Shown piece after piece: positions 54,028 to 62,677 of a stretch of 64,000 bases of DNA. Every line of letters starts with the position of its first letter. Position 1 is the first letter of the stretch. Source of the DNA: Halorubrum sp. Atlit-26R (GTDB lineage Archaea; Halobacteriota; Halobacteria; Halobacteriales; Haloferacaceae); NCBI RefSeq assembly GCF_003666015.1, contig NZ_QPLT01000012.1:50037-114036 (forward strand), given 5' to 3'. The translations under genes and the position numbers were made by a program. Under the pieces are notes generated by a model. It did not search any database and was not told where the DNA came from. It was given only the letters and a program-made list of their open reading frames with translations.

Positions 54028-55068
54028 ATGCAAGCCGTTCAGTTCGCCGACCACGGCGACCGCGACGTGATCGAGTACGGCAAGTTCCCCGACCCCGAGC
54101 CCGACCGCGGCGAGGTGCTCGTCGACGTCAAGGCCGGCGCGCTCAACCACCTCGACATCTGGACGCGACGCGGGATGCCCGGCATCGACCTGGAGATGCC
54201 GCACATCCCGGGCAGCGACGCGGCGGGCGTCGTCGAGGCCGTCGGCGAGGGCGTGACGCGGTTCGAGCCGGGCGATCACGTCGCCGTGAGCGCGGGCGTC
54301 TCCTGTGGCAACTGCGAGTTCTGTCGCAACGGCGAGGAGTCGCTGTGCGTCTCCTTCCACATCATCGGCGAACACGTCCGCGGCGTCCACGCCGAGAAGG
54401 CCGCGGTCCCCGCCGAGAACCTCGTCCCGGTCCCGGACCATGTCGACTGGGAGGTCGCCGGCTCCGCGTCGCTCGTCTTCCAGACCGCGTGGCGCATGCT
54501 CCAGACGCGCGCCGACATCGAGGCGGGCGAGAAGGTGCTCGTCCTCGGCGCCTCCGGCGGCGTCGGCCACGCCGCGGTCCAGATCGCCGACCACGCGGGC
54601 TGTGAGGTGTTCGCGACCGCCTCCACCGAGGAGAAGCTCTCGCACGCCGAAGAGTGCGGCGCCGACCACGTCATCGACTACGAGGCGAACGACTTCGCCG
54701 AGGAGATCGGCGCGCTCACCGGCAAGCGCGGCGTCGACGTCGTCGTCGACCACGTCGGCGAGGCCACCTACCCGAACTCGCTGAAGTCGATGGCGAAGGG
54801 CGGCCGGCTCGTCACCTGCGGCGCGACCACGGGGCCGAACCCGGGCGCCGGGCTCAACCGCATCTTCTGGAACCAGCTCTCGGTCATCGGCTCGACGATG
54901 GCGACGCCGGGCGAGGTCGACGACGTCCTCGAACTCGTCTGGGACGGTACCTTCGAACCGCGCGTCCGCGAGGTCCTCCCGATGAGCGAGGCCGCGCGCG
55001 CACACGAGATGATAGAAAACCGTGAGGGCTTTGGCAAAGTGGTGGTTAAACCCGACAGTGAGCTCTGA
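54028..55068 (+). CDS. Zinc-binding dehydrogenase / quinone oxidoreductase family protein
   Basis: A 346-residue medium-chain dehydrogenase. CGNCEFCRNGEESLC is the structural zinc lobe, HLDIWTRRGMPGIDLEMP and GSDAAGVVEAVGEG the catalytic domain, and GASGGVGHAAVQIADHAG the NAD(P)H site. Resembles alcohol dehydrogenase/NADPH:quinone reductases; substrate unknown. A TATA-like tgtttagtgg lies about 28 nt upstream. Its 3' end overlaps the following GTG start. Confidence 0.85.
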   Translation: MQAVQFADHGDRDVIEYGKFPDPEPDRGEVLVDVKAGALNHLDIWTRRGMPGIDLEMPHIPGSDAAGVVEAVGEGVTRFEPGDHVAVSAGVSCGNCEFCRNGEESLCVSFHIIGEHVRGVHAEKAAVPAENLVPVPDHVDWEVAGSASLVFQTAWRMLQTRADIEAGEKVLVLGASGGVGHAAVQIADHAGCEVFATASTEEKLSHAEECGADHVIDYEANDFAEEIGALTGKRGVDVVVDHVGEATYPNSLKSMAKGGRLVTCGATTGPNPGAGLNRIFWNQLSVIGSTMATPGEVDDVLELVWDGTFEPRVREVLPMSEAARAHEMIENREGFGKVVVKPDSEL

Positions 55069-55456
55069 GACCGACGCGGCCGCCGACGATGCGTCCGCCC
55101 GCGACGCGGACGCGACCGCCGACGGCACCACCGACGGCGGCTACGTCCACGTCCCCGGCACCGACGACGGCGCCGACGCGACCGACAGCGGCGGTGACGG
55201 CTCGCGGGACCCGCCTGCCGCCGCCGACGAGCCGGCCGCCGACGGCTTCGGTCGGAAGGGGTGGGCGCTGACGGCGGCGATATTCGTCTGCGCCCTCGTC
55301 ATCCCGGGGATCATCTACGTCTACCCGTACGCCGCGGGCTGGTTCGGGCTCCCCTTCTTCGCGACGTACCTCGCGCTCCCCCTCGTCCCCGCGCTCCTCC
55401 TCGGCCTCGTCGCGGTCTGGTCGATGACGGCCGCGACGGCCGACGACGAGCCCTGA
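55058..55456 (+). CDS. Small membrane protein with acidic N-terminus
   Basis: About 132 residues from GTG 55058, overlapping the dehydrogenase stop by 11 bp. The first 70 residues are acidic and disordered; [23 protein letters not shown] and [22 protein letters not shown] are two membrane segments. Function unknown, conserved in position before cmk (inference). Confidence 0.7.
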   Translation: MSSETDAAADDASARDADATADGTTDGGYVHVPGTDDGADATDSGGDGSRDPPAAADEPAADGFGRKGWALTAAIFVCALVIPGIIYVYPYAAGWFGLPFFATYLALPLVPALLLGLVAVWSMTAATADDEP

Positions 55457-55539
55457 CTGGGCGGCGGTGCGGTCTAAGGAGCAGACGCTCGACGCGAGCG
55501 AACGACAACCGTTTTGAACGACACCCGCGCAGTGGTGAT

Positions 55540-56118
55540 ATGTTGATCACCGTCTCCGGCCCGCCCGGCAGCGGGAAGAGCACCAACGCCGTCCAGCTGG
55601 CGGACGCGCTCGGCCTCGGGCACGTCTCCGGCGGCGACATCTTCCGCGAGATGGCGGCCGAACGCGACATGACGCCCGTCGAGTTCAACGAGTTCGCCGA
55701 GGAGGACCCCCAGATCGACCGCGACCTCGACCGCCGGCTCCGCGAGATCGCCGTCGAGCGCGACGACGTCGTCCTCGAATCCCGGCTCGCCGGGTGGCTC
55801 GCCGCCGATCACGCCGACTTCCGCTTCTGGTTCGACGCGCCGCTGTCGGTCCGCGCGGAGCGGATCGCGGAGCGCGAATCGAAGGACGTCGACCGCGCGC
55901 GAACGGAGACGGAGCGCCGCGAGGCCTCCGAGGGCAAGCGGTACGAGGAGTACTACAACATCGACATCGAGGACCTGTCGATCTACGACGCCGCGTACAA
56001 CACCGCTCGCTGGGGGCCCGAGCGCTTCCTCGACGTCCTCGTCGCCACCGTCGAGGCGTACGACCCCGACGACGACGAGGGGAAAGCGCCCGTCGAGGGC
56101 GTCGTCTACGACTTCTGA
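55540..56118 (+). CDS. cmk: Cytidylate kinase
   Basis: A 192-residue archaeal-type CMP kinase: Walker [10 protein letters not shown] (residues 7-15), [14 protein letters not shown], and [20 protein letters not shown]. Makes CDP/dCDP. ATG 55540 fits the usual N-terminus MLITVSG. Just upstream of cbf5, a common archaeal pairing. Confidence 0.93.
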   Translation: MLITVSGPPGSGKSTNAVQLADALGLGHVSGGDIFREMAAERDMTPVEFNEFAEEDPQIDRDLDRRLREIAVERDDVVLESRLAGWLAADHADFRFWFDAPLSVRAERIAERESKDVDRARTETERREASEGKRYEEYYNIDIEDLSIYDAAYNTARWGPERFLDVLVATVEAYDPDDDEGKAPVEGVVYDF

Positions 56119-56139
56119 CTCCCCCACCGACCGCTCCGC

Positions 56140-57198
56140 ATGACTGACGCTTCCGACGCCGACGCTGACGCCGACGAACGCGCCGACGGCGAGAACCTTC
56201 TCAGAGCCCCGCCGGTAGAGCGTTCGGTACCCGAACTGCTCCGGTTCGGCGTCGTCAACCTCGACAAGCCGGCCGGCCCCTCCTCGCATCAGGTCTCTGC
56301 GTGGGTGCGGGACGCGATAGACGAGACGCTCGCGGCGCTCGATCCCGAAGGTCCCGCGACCGGCGGCGTCGCCCACTCGGGTACGCTCGACCCGAAGGTC
56401 ACCGGCTGCCTCCCCACTTTGACCGGCGACGCGACGCGCATGGCGCAGGTGTTCTTGGAGGGCACCAAGGAGTACGTCGCGGTGCTGGAGCTCCACGGTT
56501 CGGCTCCGGCCGACTTCCGGGAGGTCGTCGCCGAATTCGAGAGCGAGATCTACCAGAAGCCGCCGCGGAAGAGCGCCGTGAGCCGTCGTCTCCGGACGCG
56601 GACGATCCACGACCTCGACGTGCTGGAGCTCGACGACCGGCAGGCGCTCCTCCGGATCCGCTGCGAGTCGGGGACGTACGTCCGGAAGCTGTGTCACGAC
56701 GTCGGGCTCGCGACGGGGGTCGGCGCGCACATGGGCCACCTCCGCCGGACCGCCACCGACCCGTTCGACGACCGCAACCTCCACACGCTTCAGGACCTCG
56801 TGGACGCGCTCGCGTGGGCCGAGGACGGCGACGACGCGCTCCTCCGCGAAGTGGTCCGCCCGGCCGAGGACGGCGACGACGCGCTCCTCCGCGAAGTGGT
56901 CCGCCCGGCCGAGGACGCCCTGACGCACCTCCCCGCGGTGACGGTCGCGCGGTCCGCCGCGCGCAGCGTCGCGACCGGCGCGCCGGTGTACGCGCCCGGC
57001 GTGATCGACGTCGACGACGCGGCGGTCCCGACCGGGGACGACGACGCGTTCGACGGCGACGCCGACCCCGAAGACGCCGAATCGCCGCTCGTCGCGTGTT
57101 TCACGCCTGACGGCGTCGCGGTCTGTCTCGGTCGTGTCGTCGGCGACCCCGAGGCGGATAGCGGGACGGTGGTCGAGTTAGAGCGCGTTCTTTTATAA
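56140..57198 (+). CDS. cbf5: tRNA/rRNA pseudouridine synthase Cbf5
   Basis: A 352-residue TruB-family catalytic subunit of H/ACA RNPs. NLDKPAGPSSHQVSAWVRD, catalytic Asp in HSGTLDPKVTGCLP, KEYVAVLELHG, and the PUA domain at the C-terminus. Between residues 227 and 256 a 15-residue unit (AEDGDDALLREVVRP) is duplicated exactly, lengthening a loop. Starts 21 bp after cmk. Confidence 0.94.
   Translation: MTDASDADADADERADGENLLRAPPVERSVPELLRFGVVNLDKPAGPSSHQVSAWVRDAIDETLAALDPEGPATGGVAHSGTLDPKVTGCLPTLTGDATRMAQVFLEGTKEYVAVLELHGSAPADFREVVAEFESEIYQKPPRKSAVSRRLRTRTIHDLDVLELDDRQALLRIRCESGTYVRKLCHDVGLATGVGAHMGHLRRTATDPFDDRNLHTLQDLVDALAWAEDGDDALLREVVRPAEDGDDALLREVVRPAEDALTHLPAVTVARSAARSVATGAPVYAPGVIDVDDAAVPTGDDDAFDGDADPEDAESPLVACFTPDGVAVCLGRVVGDPEADSGTVVELERVLL
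56818..56907 (+). repeat. 45-bp exact tandem duplication inside cbf5
   Basis: 56818-56862 and 56863-56907 are identical (both read GCCGAGGACGG...GTCCGCCCG); a partial third start follows at 56908. It adds 15 residues in frame. Confidence 0.9.
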
Positions 57199-57221
57199 TC
57201 CCGCCTTACCCGAACTCGGGT

Positions 57222-58430
57222 ATGGACGAGTCGGACGCGGACGGGGACGCGGGCGGACGGATAACGCTGGGGAGCGCGAGCGCGGCGCCGGGAACGCTCG
57301 ACCGCGGCCGGCTCTCCGTCGCGAAGCTCCCGACGGGTGGCTCGGAACGCCTCCCGGTCGTCGTCGCGAACGGGGCCGCCGACGGGCCCACGCTGTGGCT
57401 CACGGGCGGCGTCCACGGCGACGAGGCGACGGGTGTCGCGGTCGTTCAGGACGCCGTCGCGGCCTTCGACGACTGCCTCGCCGACCTCGCGGGCGCGGTC
57501 GTCGCGGTGCCGGTCGTCTCCCCCGCCGGACTGCGCCGGAACGCGCGGGAGACGTACTACGCCGACGAGGACCCGAACCGCCACTTCCCCGACGTCGACG
57601 CGGAGTCGGCGCGCCCGCCGAAGCTCCAAGAGCGGATCGACGCCCGCCTGTACGCCGCGATCACGGGCGAGATGCCGGCCGACGCGGACGAGTCAGCGGA
57701 CGATTCGAGCGAGTTCGCCGTCGAGACGGTCGGGACGAACGCGGCCGCGGACGCGCTGATCGACTGCCACACCGCCGGCGTCGGCAGCGAGCCCTTCGCC
57801 ATCCGCGACCGCGTCCTCTACGGCGACCGGCGAAGCGAGTCGGAGGCGGCCGCGCTCTCCGAGGAGCTCGGCCGGCTGGTCGACGCGTTCGGCCTCCCGG
57901 TGATTCGGGAGTACCCCGCGGCCGAGTACGTCGAGGAGAACCTCCAGCGGTCGACCGCGGGCGCCGTGCTCAACGAGGCCGGAATCCCGGCGTTCACGGC
58001 GGAGTTGGGCGCGCACAGCGTCGTCGACGACGCCCTCCTCGACGCGGGCGTCGCGGGCGTCTTCGGCGTCGCGGTCGAACTCGGGCTGTTGGCCGCCGGC
58101 GACGCGCCCGAGTCGATAGCCGAGCCCGGCGTCGGCGTTGATCCCGCTCCCGTCGAGTTCCCCGTGCGGCGCTTCCGCGGACCGACGACCGACGACTCCG
58201 GCCTCGTCCGGCACCGCGTCGCGGCCGGCGACGCGTTCGCCGAGGGCGACGTGCTCGCCGACGTGGTCGACGCCGCGGGCGCGGAGCGCGCGACGGTCCG
58301 CGCCGACAGCGACGGGTACGTCCTCGGTCGGTGCGAGGGTCTCGCCGTCTACGAGGGCGACCCGATCGGCAGCCTCGCGGTGCGGGACGACGGCGACCTC
58401 GTGGTCCCGCGGGACGCCGACGAGGAGTGA
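57222..58430 (+). CDS. Succinylglutamate desuccinylase / aspartoacylase family metallopeptidase
   Basis: A 402-residue zinc carboxypeptidase-like enzyme. GGVHGDEATG supplies His and Glu ligands, DCHTAG the second His, and PAFTAELGAHSVVD the catalytic Glu. The C-terminal domain (about 320-402) is a beta-domain as in AstE/AspA proteins. The real substrate is unknown. The gene starts 23 bp after cbf5. Confidence 0.85.
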   Translation: MDESDADGDAGGRITLGSASAAPGTLDRGRLSVAKLPTGGSERLPVVVANGAADGPTLWLTGGVHGDEATGVAVVQDAVAAFDDCLADLAGAVVAVPVVSPAGLRRNARETYYADEDPNRHFPDVDAESARPPKLQERIDARLYAAITGEMPADADESADDSSEFAVETVGTNAAADALIDCHTAGVGSEPFAIRDRVLYGDRRSESEAAALSEELGRLVDAFGLPVIREYPAAEYVEENLQRSTAGAVLNEAGIPAFTAELGAHSVVDDALLDAGVAGVFGVAVELGLLAAGDAPESIAEPGVGVDPAPVEFPVRRFRGPTTDDSGLVRHRVAAGDAFAEGDVLADVVDAAGAERATVRADSDGYVLGRCEGLAVYEGDPIGSLAVRDDGDLVVPRDADEE

Positions 58431-58476
58431 AGCGAAGTCCTTAATTACCGGACCGTCGTTTTTCAGCGTGTAGTCA

Positions 58477-58547
58477 GGGACCGTGGGGTAGTGGTATCCT
58501 ATGCGGATGGGGTCCGTATGACCTGAGTTCGACTCTCAGCGGTCCCA
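58477..58547 (+). tRNA. tRNA-Pro (anticodon GGG)
   Basis: A 71-nt cloverleaf: acceptor GGGACCG/CGGTCCC with discriminator A, D-arm GGGGTAGTGGTATCCT, anticodon stem TGCGG/CCGTA around ATGGGGT (anticodon GGG), T-arm CTGAG TTCGACT CTCAG. AT-rich accessory DNA begins right after its 3' end, a common position for integrated elements. Confidence 0.95.
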
Positions 58548-58561
58548 TACAAATTCTTGTT

Positions 58562-58581
58562 GACTCTCATTATCGAGAGTC
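58562..58581 (+). terminator. 7-bp hairpin downstream of tRNA-Pro
   Basis: GACTCTC and GAGAGTC flank a six-base loop, starting 15 nt after the tRNA. Could stop transcription, or mark the integration junction; the first eight bases also repeat part of the tRNA T-arm. Confidence 0.4.
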
Positions 58582-58709
58582 TTGACGCCTTCTAACGTCC
58601 GAAAAACGCATTCGGGGGGTGAGCTATTGACCGCCAAATCGGCGATTCCGACGAAACCGCGCAGTGCCGGTACTGTTATAATGATATTTCGAACGTAGTC
58701 CGAATAGTA

Positions 58710-58934
58710 TGGTCGCGTTAAGTTACGAAGAAACGCAAGACGGCGAGAGTATTCGTCAAGTTCGAAAAAGCTGAGTTATAAACTCAAAATAGGTAGTAAC
58801 TCCGCGAAGAACCGGATCTGCCTTCTCAGTTCTCTTTCCCGTTGATCCACAGAACACGATTGGCTACATCATTCGAAAATACTTCTGTAAAATCGCATGA
58901 CGGAAGCGATGGTGGTACTAACTTAACGCGACCA
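58710..58934. mobile_element. 225-bp MITE with 16-bp terminal inverted repeats
   Basis: TGGTCGCGTTAAGTTA at 58710-58725 is perfectly inverted at 58919-58934. The 6-bp direct repeat ATAGTA at 58704-58709 and 58935-58940 is a target-site duplication. The interior has no gene. GTCGCGTTAAGTTA also ends the IS6-like element at 63875, so that transposase could move it. Confidence 0.85.
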
Positions 58935-59005
58935 ATAGTATTTGCTGAAGCCAGCGATGGCCGCTAGAGCGACGTTTTATGTTTTCTCGGTTGATACGCG
59001 CGGGT

Positions 59006-59302
59006 ATGGCACAGTCGTCGGTTCGGATCGTGACCGAAGTTCACGACGAGCCGCACATCGAGGGACGGCGCGTGACCGTCCGGCGGATTCAGGGGCTCGT
59101 CGAGGGGGCCGGCAAGTCGGCCGAGGAGGTGGCCGACCAGCTCGACCTCGACGTGGCTGACGTGTACGGTGCGCTCCAGTACTACCACAGTCACCCCGAC
59201 GAGATGGCGGCGGTCGAGCGCCAGCGGGCGGAACGCGAGGCCGCGGCGCGGGAGGCCGGAGCGGTGTCGTTCTCGGAGCTGAAAGACGACGAGAGCGCGT
59301 AA
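59006..59302 (+). CDS. DUF433 antitoxin-like protein
   Basis: A 98-residue protein: residues 12-62 match the DUF433 HTH fold (VHDEPHIEGRRVTVRRIQ, SAEEVADQLDLDVADVYGALQYYHSH). DUF433 proteins act as antitoxins to PIN-like DUF5615 toxins, encoded next here. Start at 59006 is supported by the TATA-like gttttatg at 58975-58982. Confidence 0.8.
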   Translation: MAQSSVRIVTEVHDEPHIEGRRVTVRRIQGLVEGAGKSAEEVADQLDLDVADVYGALQYYHSHPDEMAAVERQRAEREAAAREAGAVSFSELKDDESA

Positions 59303-59306
59303 CTGG

Positions 59307-59642
59307 ATGGAGTATCGGGTCCTCGTCGACGAAAACACGAGTCCGCGGGTCGCGGAGACGCTCCGGGGAAAGGGCATCGCCGCGGATCACGTCCACGAGG
59401 CGCTTTCCGAAGGCGTCGACGACGAATCGATCGCGGCCTTCGCTCGCCAGGGGGGCTACGTCGTCCTCACGCACGACACCGATTTTTTCGACGCGGAGAC
59501 GCGAGGGGACGTGCCGGTGCTCTACTACGCCGACGATACGATGGACACCTACGCGATCGCCGACCGCGTCGCGGCGGTGACCGAGTTGGTGCCGGAGCCG
59601 ACCGACCTCCCTCCGATCGTGAACCTCAACGAGTGGGGCTGA
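59307..59642 (+). CDS. DUF5615 PIN-like toxin
   Basis: A 111-residue Mut7-C/PIN-like protein: YRVLVDENTSPRVAETLRG with acidic metal residues (Asp8, Glu9), LTHDTDFF (about 50-57), which are the nuclease residues. Begins four bases after the antitoxin stop; the pair forms a type II toxin-antitoxin module. Confidence 0.82.
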   Translation: MEYRVLVDENTSPRVAETLRGKGIAADHVHEALSEGVDDESIAAFARQGGYVVLTHDTDFFDAETRGDVPVLYYADDTMDTYAIADRVAAVTELVPEPTDLPPIVNLNEWG

Positions 59643-59645
59643 ACG

Positions 59646-59971
59646 TCGTGATCGGAACGCACGAGTAGGTCGAGACGGACCTGATCGAGCACTTCGTGCC
59701 GGTCGCCGTCGACGAGGCGGGCGGCTTCGCGAACTTCCGCGAGACGGCGACGAAGACGAACTCACTGGTCGACCGGCTGAAAGCGATCGAGGTGCCCGAC
59801 GTCGACGACGTGGCCGACGACTTAGAGAACTACTTGGAGACGAAGGAGCACGCCGACGAGCTTGACGCGAAGATCGAGCAGACGGACGCGCTGATCGACA
59901 AGATCGTGTACGAGTTGTACGGGCTGACCGACGAAGAAATCGAGATCGTTGAGGAGGCGGTGGAAGAATAG
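59646..59971 (+). pseudogene. C-terminal remnant of a restriction-modification methylase (Eco57I/PglX-like)
   Basis: The frame ends ELDAKIEQTDALIDKIVYEL-YGLTDEEIEIVEE, a tail typical of large restriction/methylase proteins. Only about 90 residues remain open and an in-frame TAG lies at 59664-59666; no start and no methylase motif are left. A second copy of the same tail is at 61149-61271. Confidence 0.6.
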
Positions 59972-60032
59972 GATCCGAAAGAACTTGCCGGGGAGCAGCT
60001 GGTTTGGTGGTTTCGGAGCCGATGTTAATAGC

Positions 60033-60659
60033 CTATTCAGATTCGATTGATGTACCAATCTCTTCAGCACTAAACGCACTCACGAAGTCGTAGCAACGCT
60101 CCCGTAACTCCGAACGGTCACGACGTGGCGACCTGTCTACAGCCTGCTCGCGAGCAATATCTCGGATAACCTTCCGAAGAGAACAGTGGTCGCTGAACGT
60201 TGGCTGTTCATCTTTTTGTGCGGTATATTTGATCCACGTCCACCCATCAGAGGCGATCCCGACAAGAGGGCGGTCTTCAGCCCGATCAAGGTAACTGATG
60301 GACTCAGATTGTGCCTTCTCAATCTTATTTGGAGCTTTGAGTTCACCGATTACTGTCACGTCGACGTTGGTAATCGTAAAGTCGGGAGTGTCGTCTCCGA
60401 GTCCTGTGTACCCCTTCGGCTGTGGCCGATATTGATAGCCAAGAGCCTCAGCAACGTCACGAATGAGATGCTCCTCGATGAATCGTTCCGGCCCCTGCTG
60501 GATCACTTCTCCTTCGAGTTGGGTGGACTCGTAGAGAACCTCATGGGCGTGTTCTCTCGGGACACGTCGGTCAAACTCGGTCGCGAATCGCTCGATTGAA
60601 CGTATCACACGCTGAGCACGTGGGTCGTTCTGTGGTTTGTCGAAATCGGATTGGTCCAT
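60033..60659 (-). CDS. PD-(D/E)xK nuclease-like protein (restriction enzyme N-terminal domain type)
   Basis: A 208-residue protein. TPDFTITNVDVTVIGELKAP gives the PD...(E)xK pattern (Pro92-Asp93, Glu106, Lys108) seen in HsdR/type IIG nuclease domains, and RPLVGIASDGWTWIKY follows it as in such domains. It may be a free-standing nuclease or the severed N-terminal part of a larger restriction enzyme; the two methylase-tail remnants lie on both sides. Confidence 0.65.
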   Translation of the reverse strand: MDQSDFDKPQNDPRAQRVIRSIERFATEFDRRVPREHAHEVLYESTQLEGEVIQQGPERFIEEHLIRDVAEALGYQYRPQPKGYTGLGDDTPDFTITNVDVTVIGELKAPNKIEKAQSESISYLDRAEDRPLVGIASDGWTWIKYTAQKDEQPTFSDHCSLRKVIRDIAREQAVDRSPRRDRSELRERCYDFVSAFSAEEIGTSIESE

Positions 60660-60976
60660 ATGTATCAGTTCTTACCACCTTTCTTCATTTTCGGAACCCT
60701 ATTCTACTATCTCTTCCAGAGGAAATTTCTCCAATGCTTGGCTCAAATGTAGGAGAATTACATATCAATCTTTAGATATTTGATACGCTCCATCAGTAGT
60801 ATATCCGAACTCTGTTTCTTTCAGTGTAGCAAGTACATTTATTACTACCAAAGGACATTTCAGCCCAAGCACGGTGCGTCGGAGATAATCGGCGGGAACC
60901 CTGGATCTGTAGGTTCGAATCCTACTGAGGGCCTGAAGGCGGCTTGGAGAGTACCGTCGTCAATTTACTCCGACAA
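60660..60976. other. AT-rich intergenic region with a tRNA-like arm
   Basis: No protein gene seen. Very AT-rich to about 60860. At 60909-60925 GTAGG TTCGAAT CCTAC forms a textbook tRNA T-arm, followed by TGAGGGC; upstream bases do not complete a cloverleaf. It could be a tRNA fragment left by integration. Confidence 0.45.
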
Positions 60977-61213
60977 ATGAGCAAGGAAATCATCACTTCC
61001 GGGCTTCTTGGCACCGTCTTTGCAACTACCGGCGTGGCGCTTCCGGTTGCCGTAGCGCTCATCGCGTACATCAGCATCGCGCTGAAGACCGCTGCCCTCA
61101 CACCTCCGGCCGCTACAAAGCGAGAGACATCTATTCGATCCGGGGAGGAAGGAGCGCGCCGAGGAGCTCGACGCGAAGATCGAGCAGACGGACAAGCTGA
61201 TCGACGAGTATGA
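60977..61213 (+). CDS. Small hydrophobic chimeric frame
   Basis: About 78 residues. The first 38 (MSKEIITSGLLGTVFATTG..., two short hydrophobic segments) look like the start of a real small membrane protein, but the rest is an out-of-frame read of the methylase remnant, so the original gene is probably cut here. Confidence 0.35.
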   Translation: MSKEIITSGLLGTVFATTGVALPVAVALIAYISIALKTAALTPPAATKRETSIRSGEEGARRGARREDRADGQADRRV

Positions 61214-61271
61214 GTTGTACGGGCTGACTGACGACGAGATTACTATCTTTGACGAGCCCGTCGAAAAGTGA
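61149..61271 (+). pseudogene. Second remnant of the methylase C-terminus
   Basis: The frame ERAEELDAKIEQTDKLIDEY followed by ELYGLTDDEITIF ending at 61271 matches the remnant at 59646-59971. Upstream codons belong to another sequence. The next gene begins shortly after its stop. Confidence 0.6.
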
Positions 61272-61348
61272 AAGAAACAGCCTGCCAAGGGAACCCCCAA
61301 CTATTAGATGATAGCAGCGACCACCATCAACAACTGAGTATCTCTTTC

Positions 61349-62677
61349 ATGACCCAAATAAGCCAAATCCGCGTTTCTGGGTTCAAAGGTATTGACGAAT
61401 TAGAATTGGAAGCTGGTGACTTCACGCTAATTACTGGAAAGAATAACGCTGGGAAGACTTCCTTGATGGAATCTATTGACCTACTGTTTAATCCGCAGAA
61501 TCTCCAAAATTTTGGAAGCCATATTGATAGTCTAATCAATGCGAAAAATTCTACATGTTCAATTAGTTGTGAGTACAGGACAGACCCTCAAGCCTCCTTA
61601 GCTGAGTTTGACGGCGCCGATGGAGTCGCGCCAAACACCTATACAAGAGAGCTGGGCTTACGAGAACCGAACGAACAGGAATTAATCGACTTCTTTATCA
61701 GTAGTGTTCTTTCAATCATCTCCAATAGCCCTCAGTCGCACCATTATATTGATAGATTTCAGCAGCAGCAAATCTTAGAAAATGAGGGCGAGCAGATCTC
61801 GGATATAATGATCGAAGCTCTTCAAGATGCTGTGACCAACCTCCCTGAACAAGACCTCATACCTAGAATTGATGGCAATGCCATAGTACTCTCTGTCAAC
61901 GGCGAGGAGTTTCCATTTATTTACTTGGGAGATTATTATAAAGAGATTCAATCACAGATTGTTAACAGAGCAAAAAATAAGATTATTAGCAAAATAAACT
62001 CTGAGGTACGGACAGATCTTATTGAGAACCCGGAGGAAATTGATCGAGCACTAAACGACAAATTGATCCGGCGTTTTGGAAGTGGAAAGTTTGTAGATGG
62101 TAAGCCCCCGCAAGTTGACGGTGTACAACTTCTCTCGGAATTGGTTCCACTTTCGCAAAGCAATATAAGTCAGGATACCGGAAACTCGGCAGTGAGATTT
62201 AGTGACATTAAAGATTATCTCAATGAGAATTCTATCTCAGAAAACATAATATCATTTTCCACAGATCAGTTGGTGTTCAAAGAGGATGGTGAGAAATATC
62301 CGGTCCCATATGAATTTATGGGAAGTGGCTTTCAAGCAATCACAAGGCTACTCTGGGAACTATCTGACCCAACCCGTAGTGGTGATGTTCTGCTATTAGA
62401 AGAGGCTGGAACACATATGCACCCAGGTTACGTTAGCAAACTGGTTTACAGGTTGGTTGAGATCGCAATGTCCGAAGGAATACAAATATTTGCGACAACA
62501 CACAACATTGACTTTATAAGGTCTTTTTTCTCAGATAATATACGGGAAGAAGAAAAAACCTACTTAGAAAAAGAGTTTAAACTTTTACAACTCGGTGAGC
62601 CTATCGAGCAAATTTATGATTATGAGCAGGCACAGCATCATCTAGAGGAGCTTCAACTTGATCTGAGGGGACTATGA
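61349..62677 (+). CDS. OLD-like AAA ATPase of a probable two-gene defence module
   Basis: A 442-residue ABC/SMC-type ATPase: Walker A GKNNAGKTS (residues 30-38), GSGFQAITRLLW signature region, Walker B DVLLLEEAGTHMHP (about 345-358) with catalytic Glu, and ATTHNIDFI His-switch. The ATPase half of OLD/PARIS-type systems has this layout. Base use is AT-rich, unlike its neighbours. A GTG start at 61268 would add 27 residues; ATG 61349 fits the family. Its stop overlaps the TOPRIM gene by 4 bp. Confidence 0.78.
   Translation: MTQISQIRVSGFKGIDELELEAGDFTLITGKNNAGKTSLMESIDLLFNPQNLQNFGSHIDSLINAKNSTCSISCEYRTDPQASLAEFDGADGVAPNTYTRELGLREPNEQELIDFFISSVLSIISNSPQSHHYIDRFQQQQILENEGEQISDIMIEALQDAVTNLPEQDLIPRIDGNAIVLSVNGEEFPFIYLGDYYKEIQSQIVNRAKNKIISKINSEVRTDLIENPEEIDRALNDKLIRRFGSGKFVDGKPPQVDGVQLLSELVPLSQSNISQDTGNSAVRFSDIKDYLNENSISENIISFSTDQLVFKEDGEKYPVPYEFMGSGFQAITRLLWELSDPTRSGDVLLLEEAGTHMHPGYVSKLVYRLVEIAMSEGIQIFATTHNIDFIRSFFSDNIREEEKTYLEKEFKLLQLGEPIEQIYDYEQAQHHLEELQLDLRGL

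Noticed and set aside
58710..58934. Short protein frames inside the MITE
   Set aside because: The frames are 20-25 codons long and lie within the inverted-repeat element with no promoter or family match.
60863..60933. Complete tRNA gene ending at the T-arm
   Set aside because: Upstream bases give no D-arm or anticodon stem and only 4 bp of acceptor pairing, so only the 3' arm is reported.
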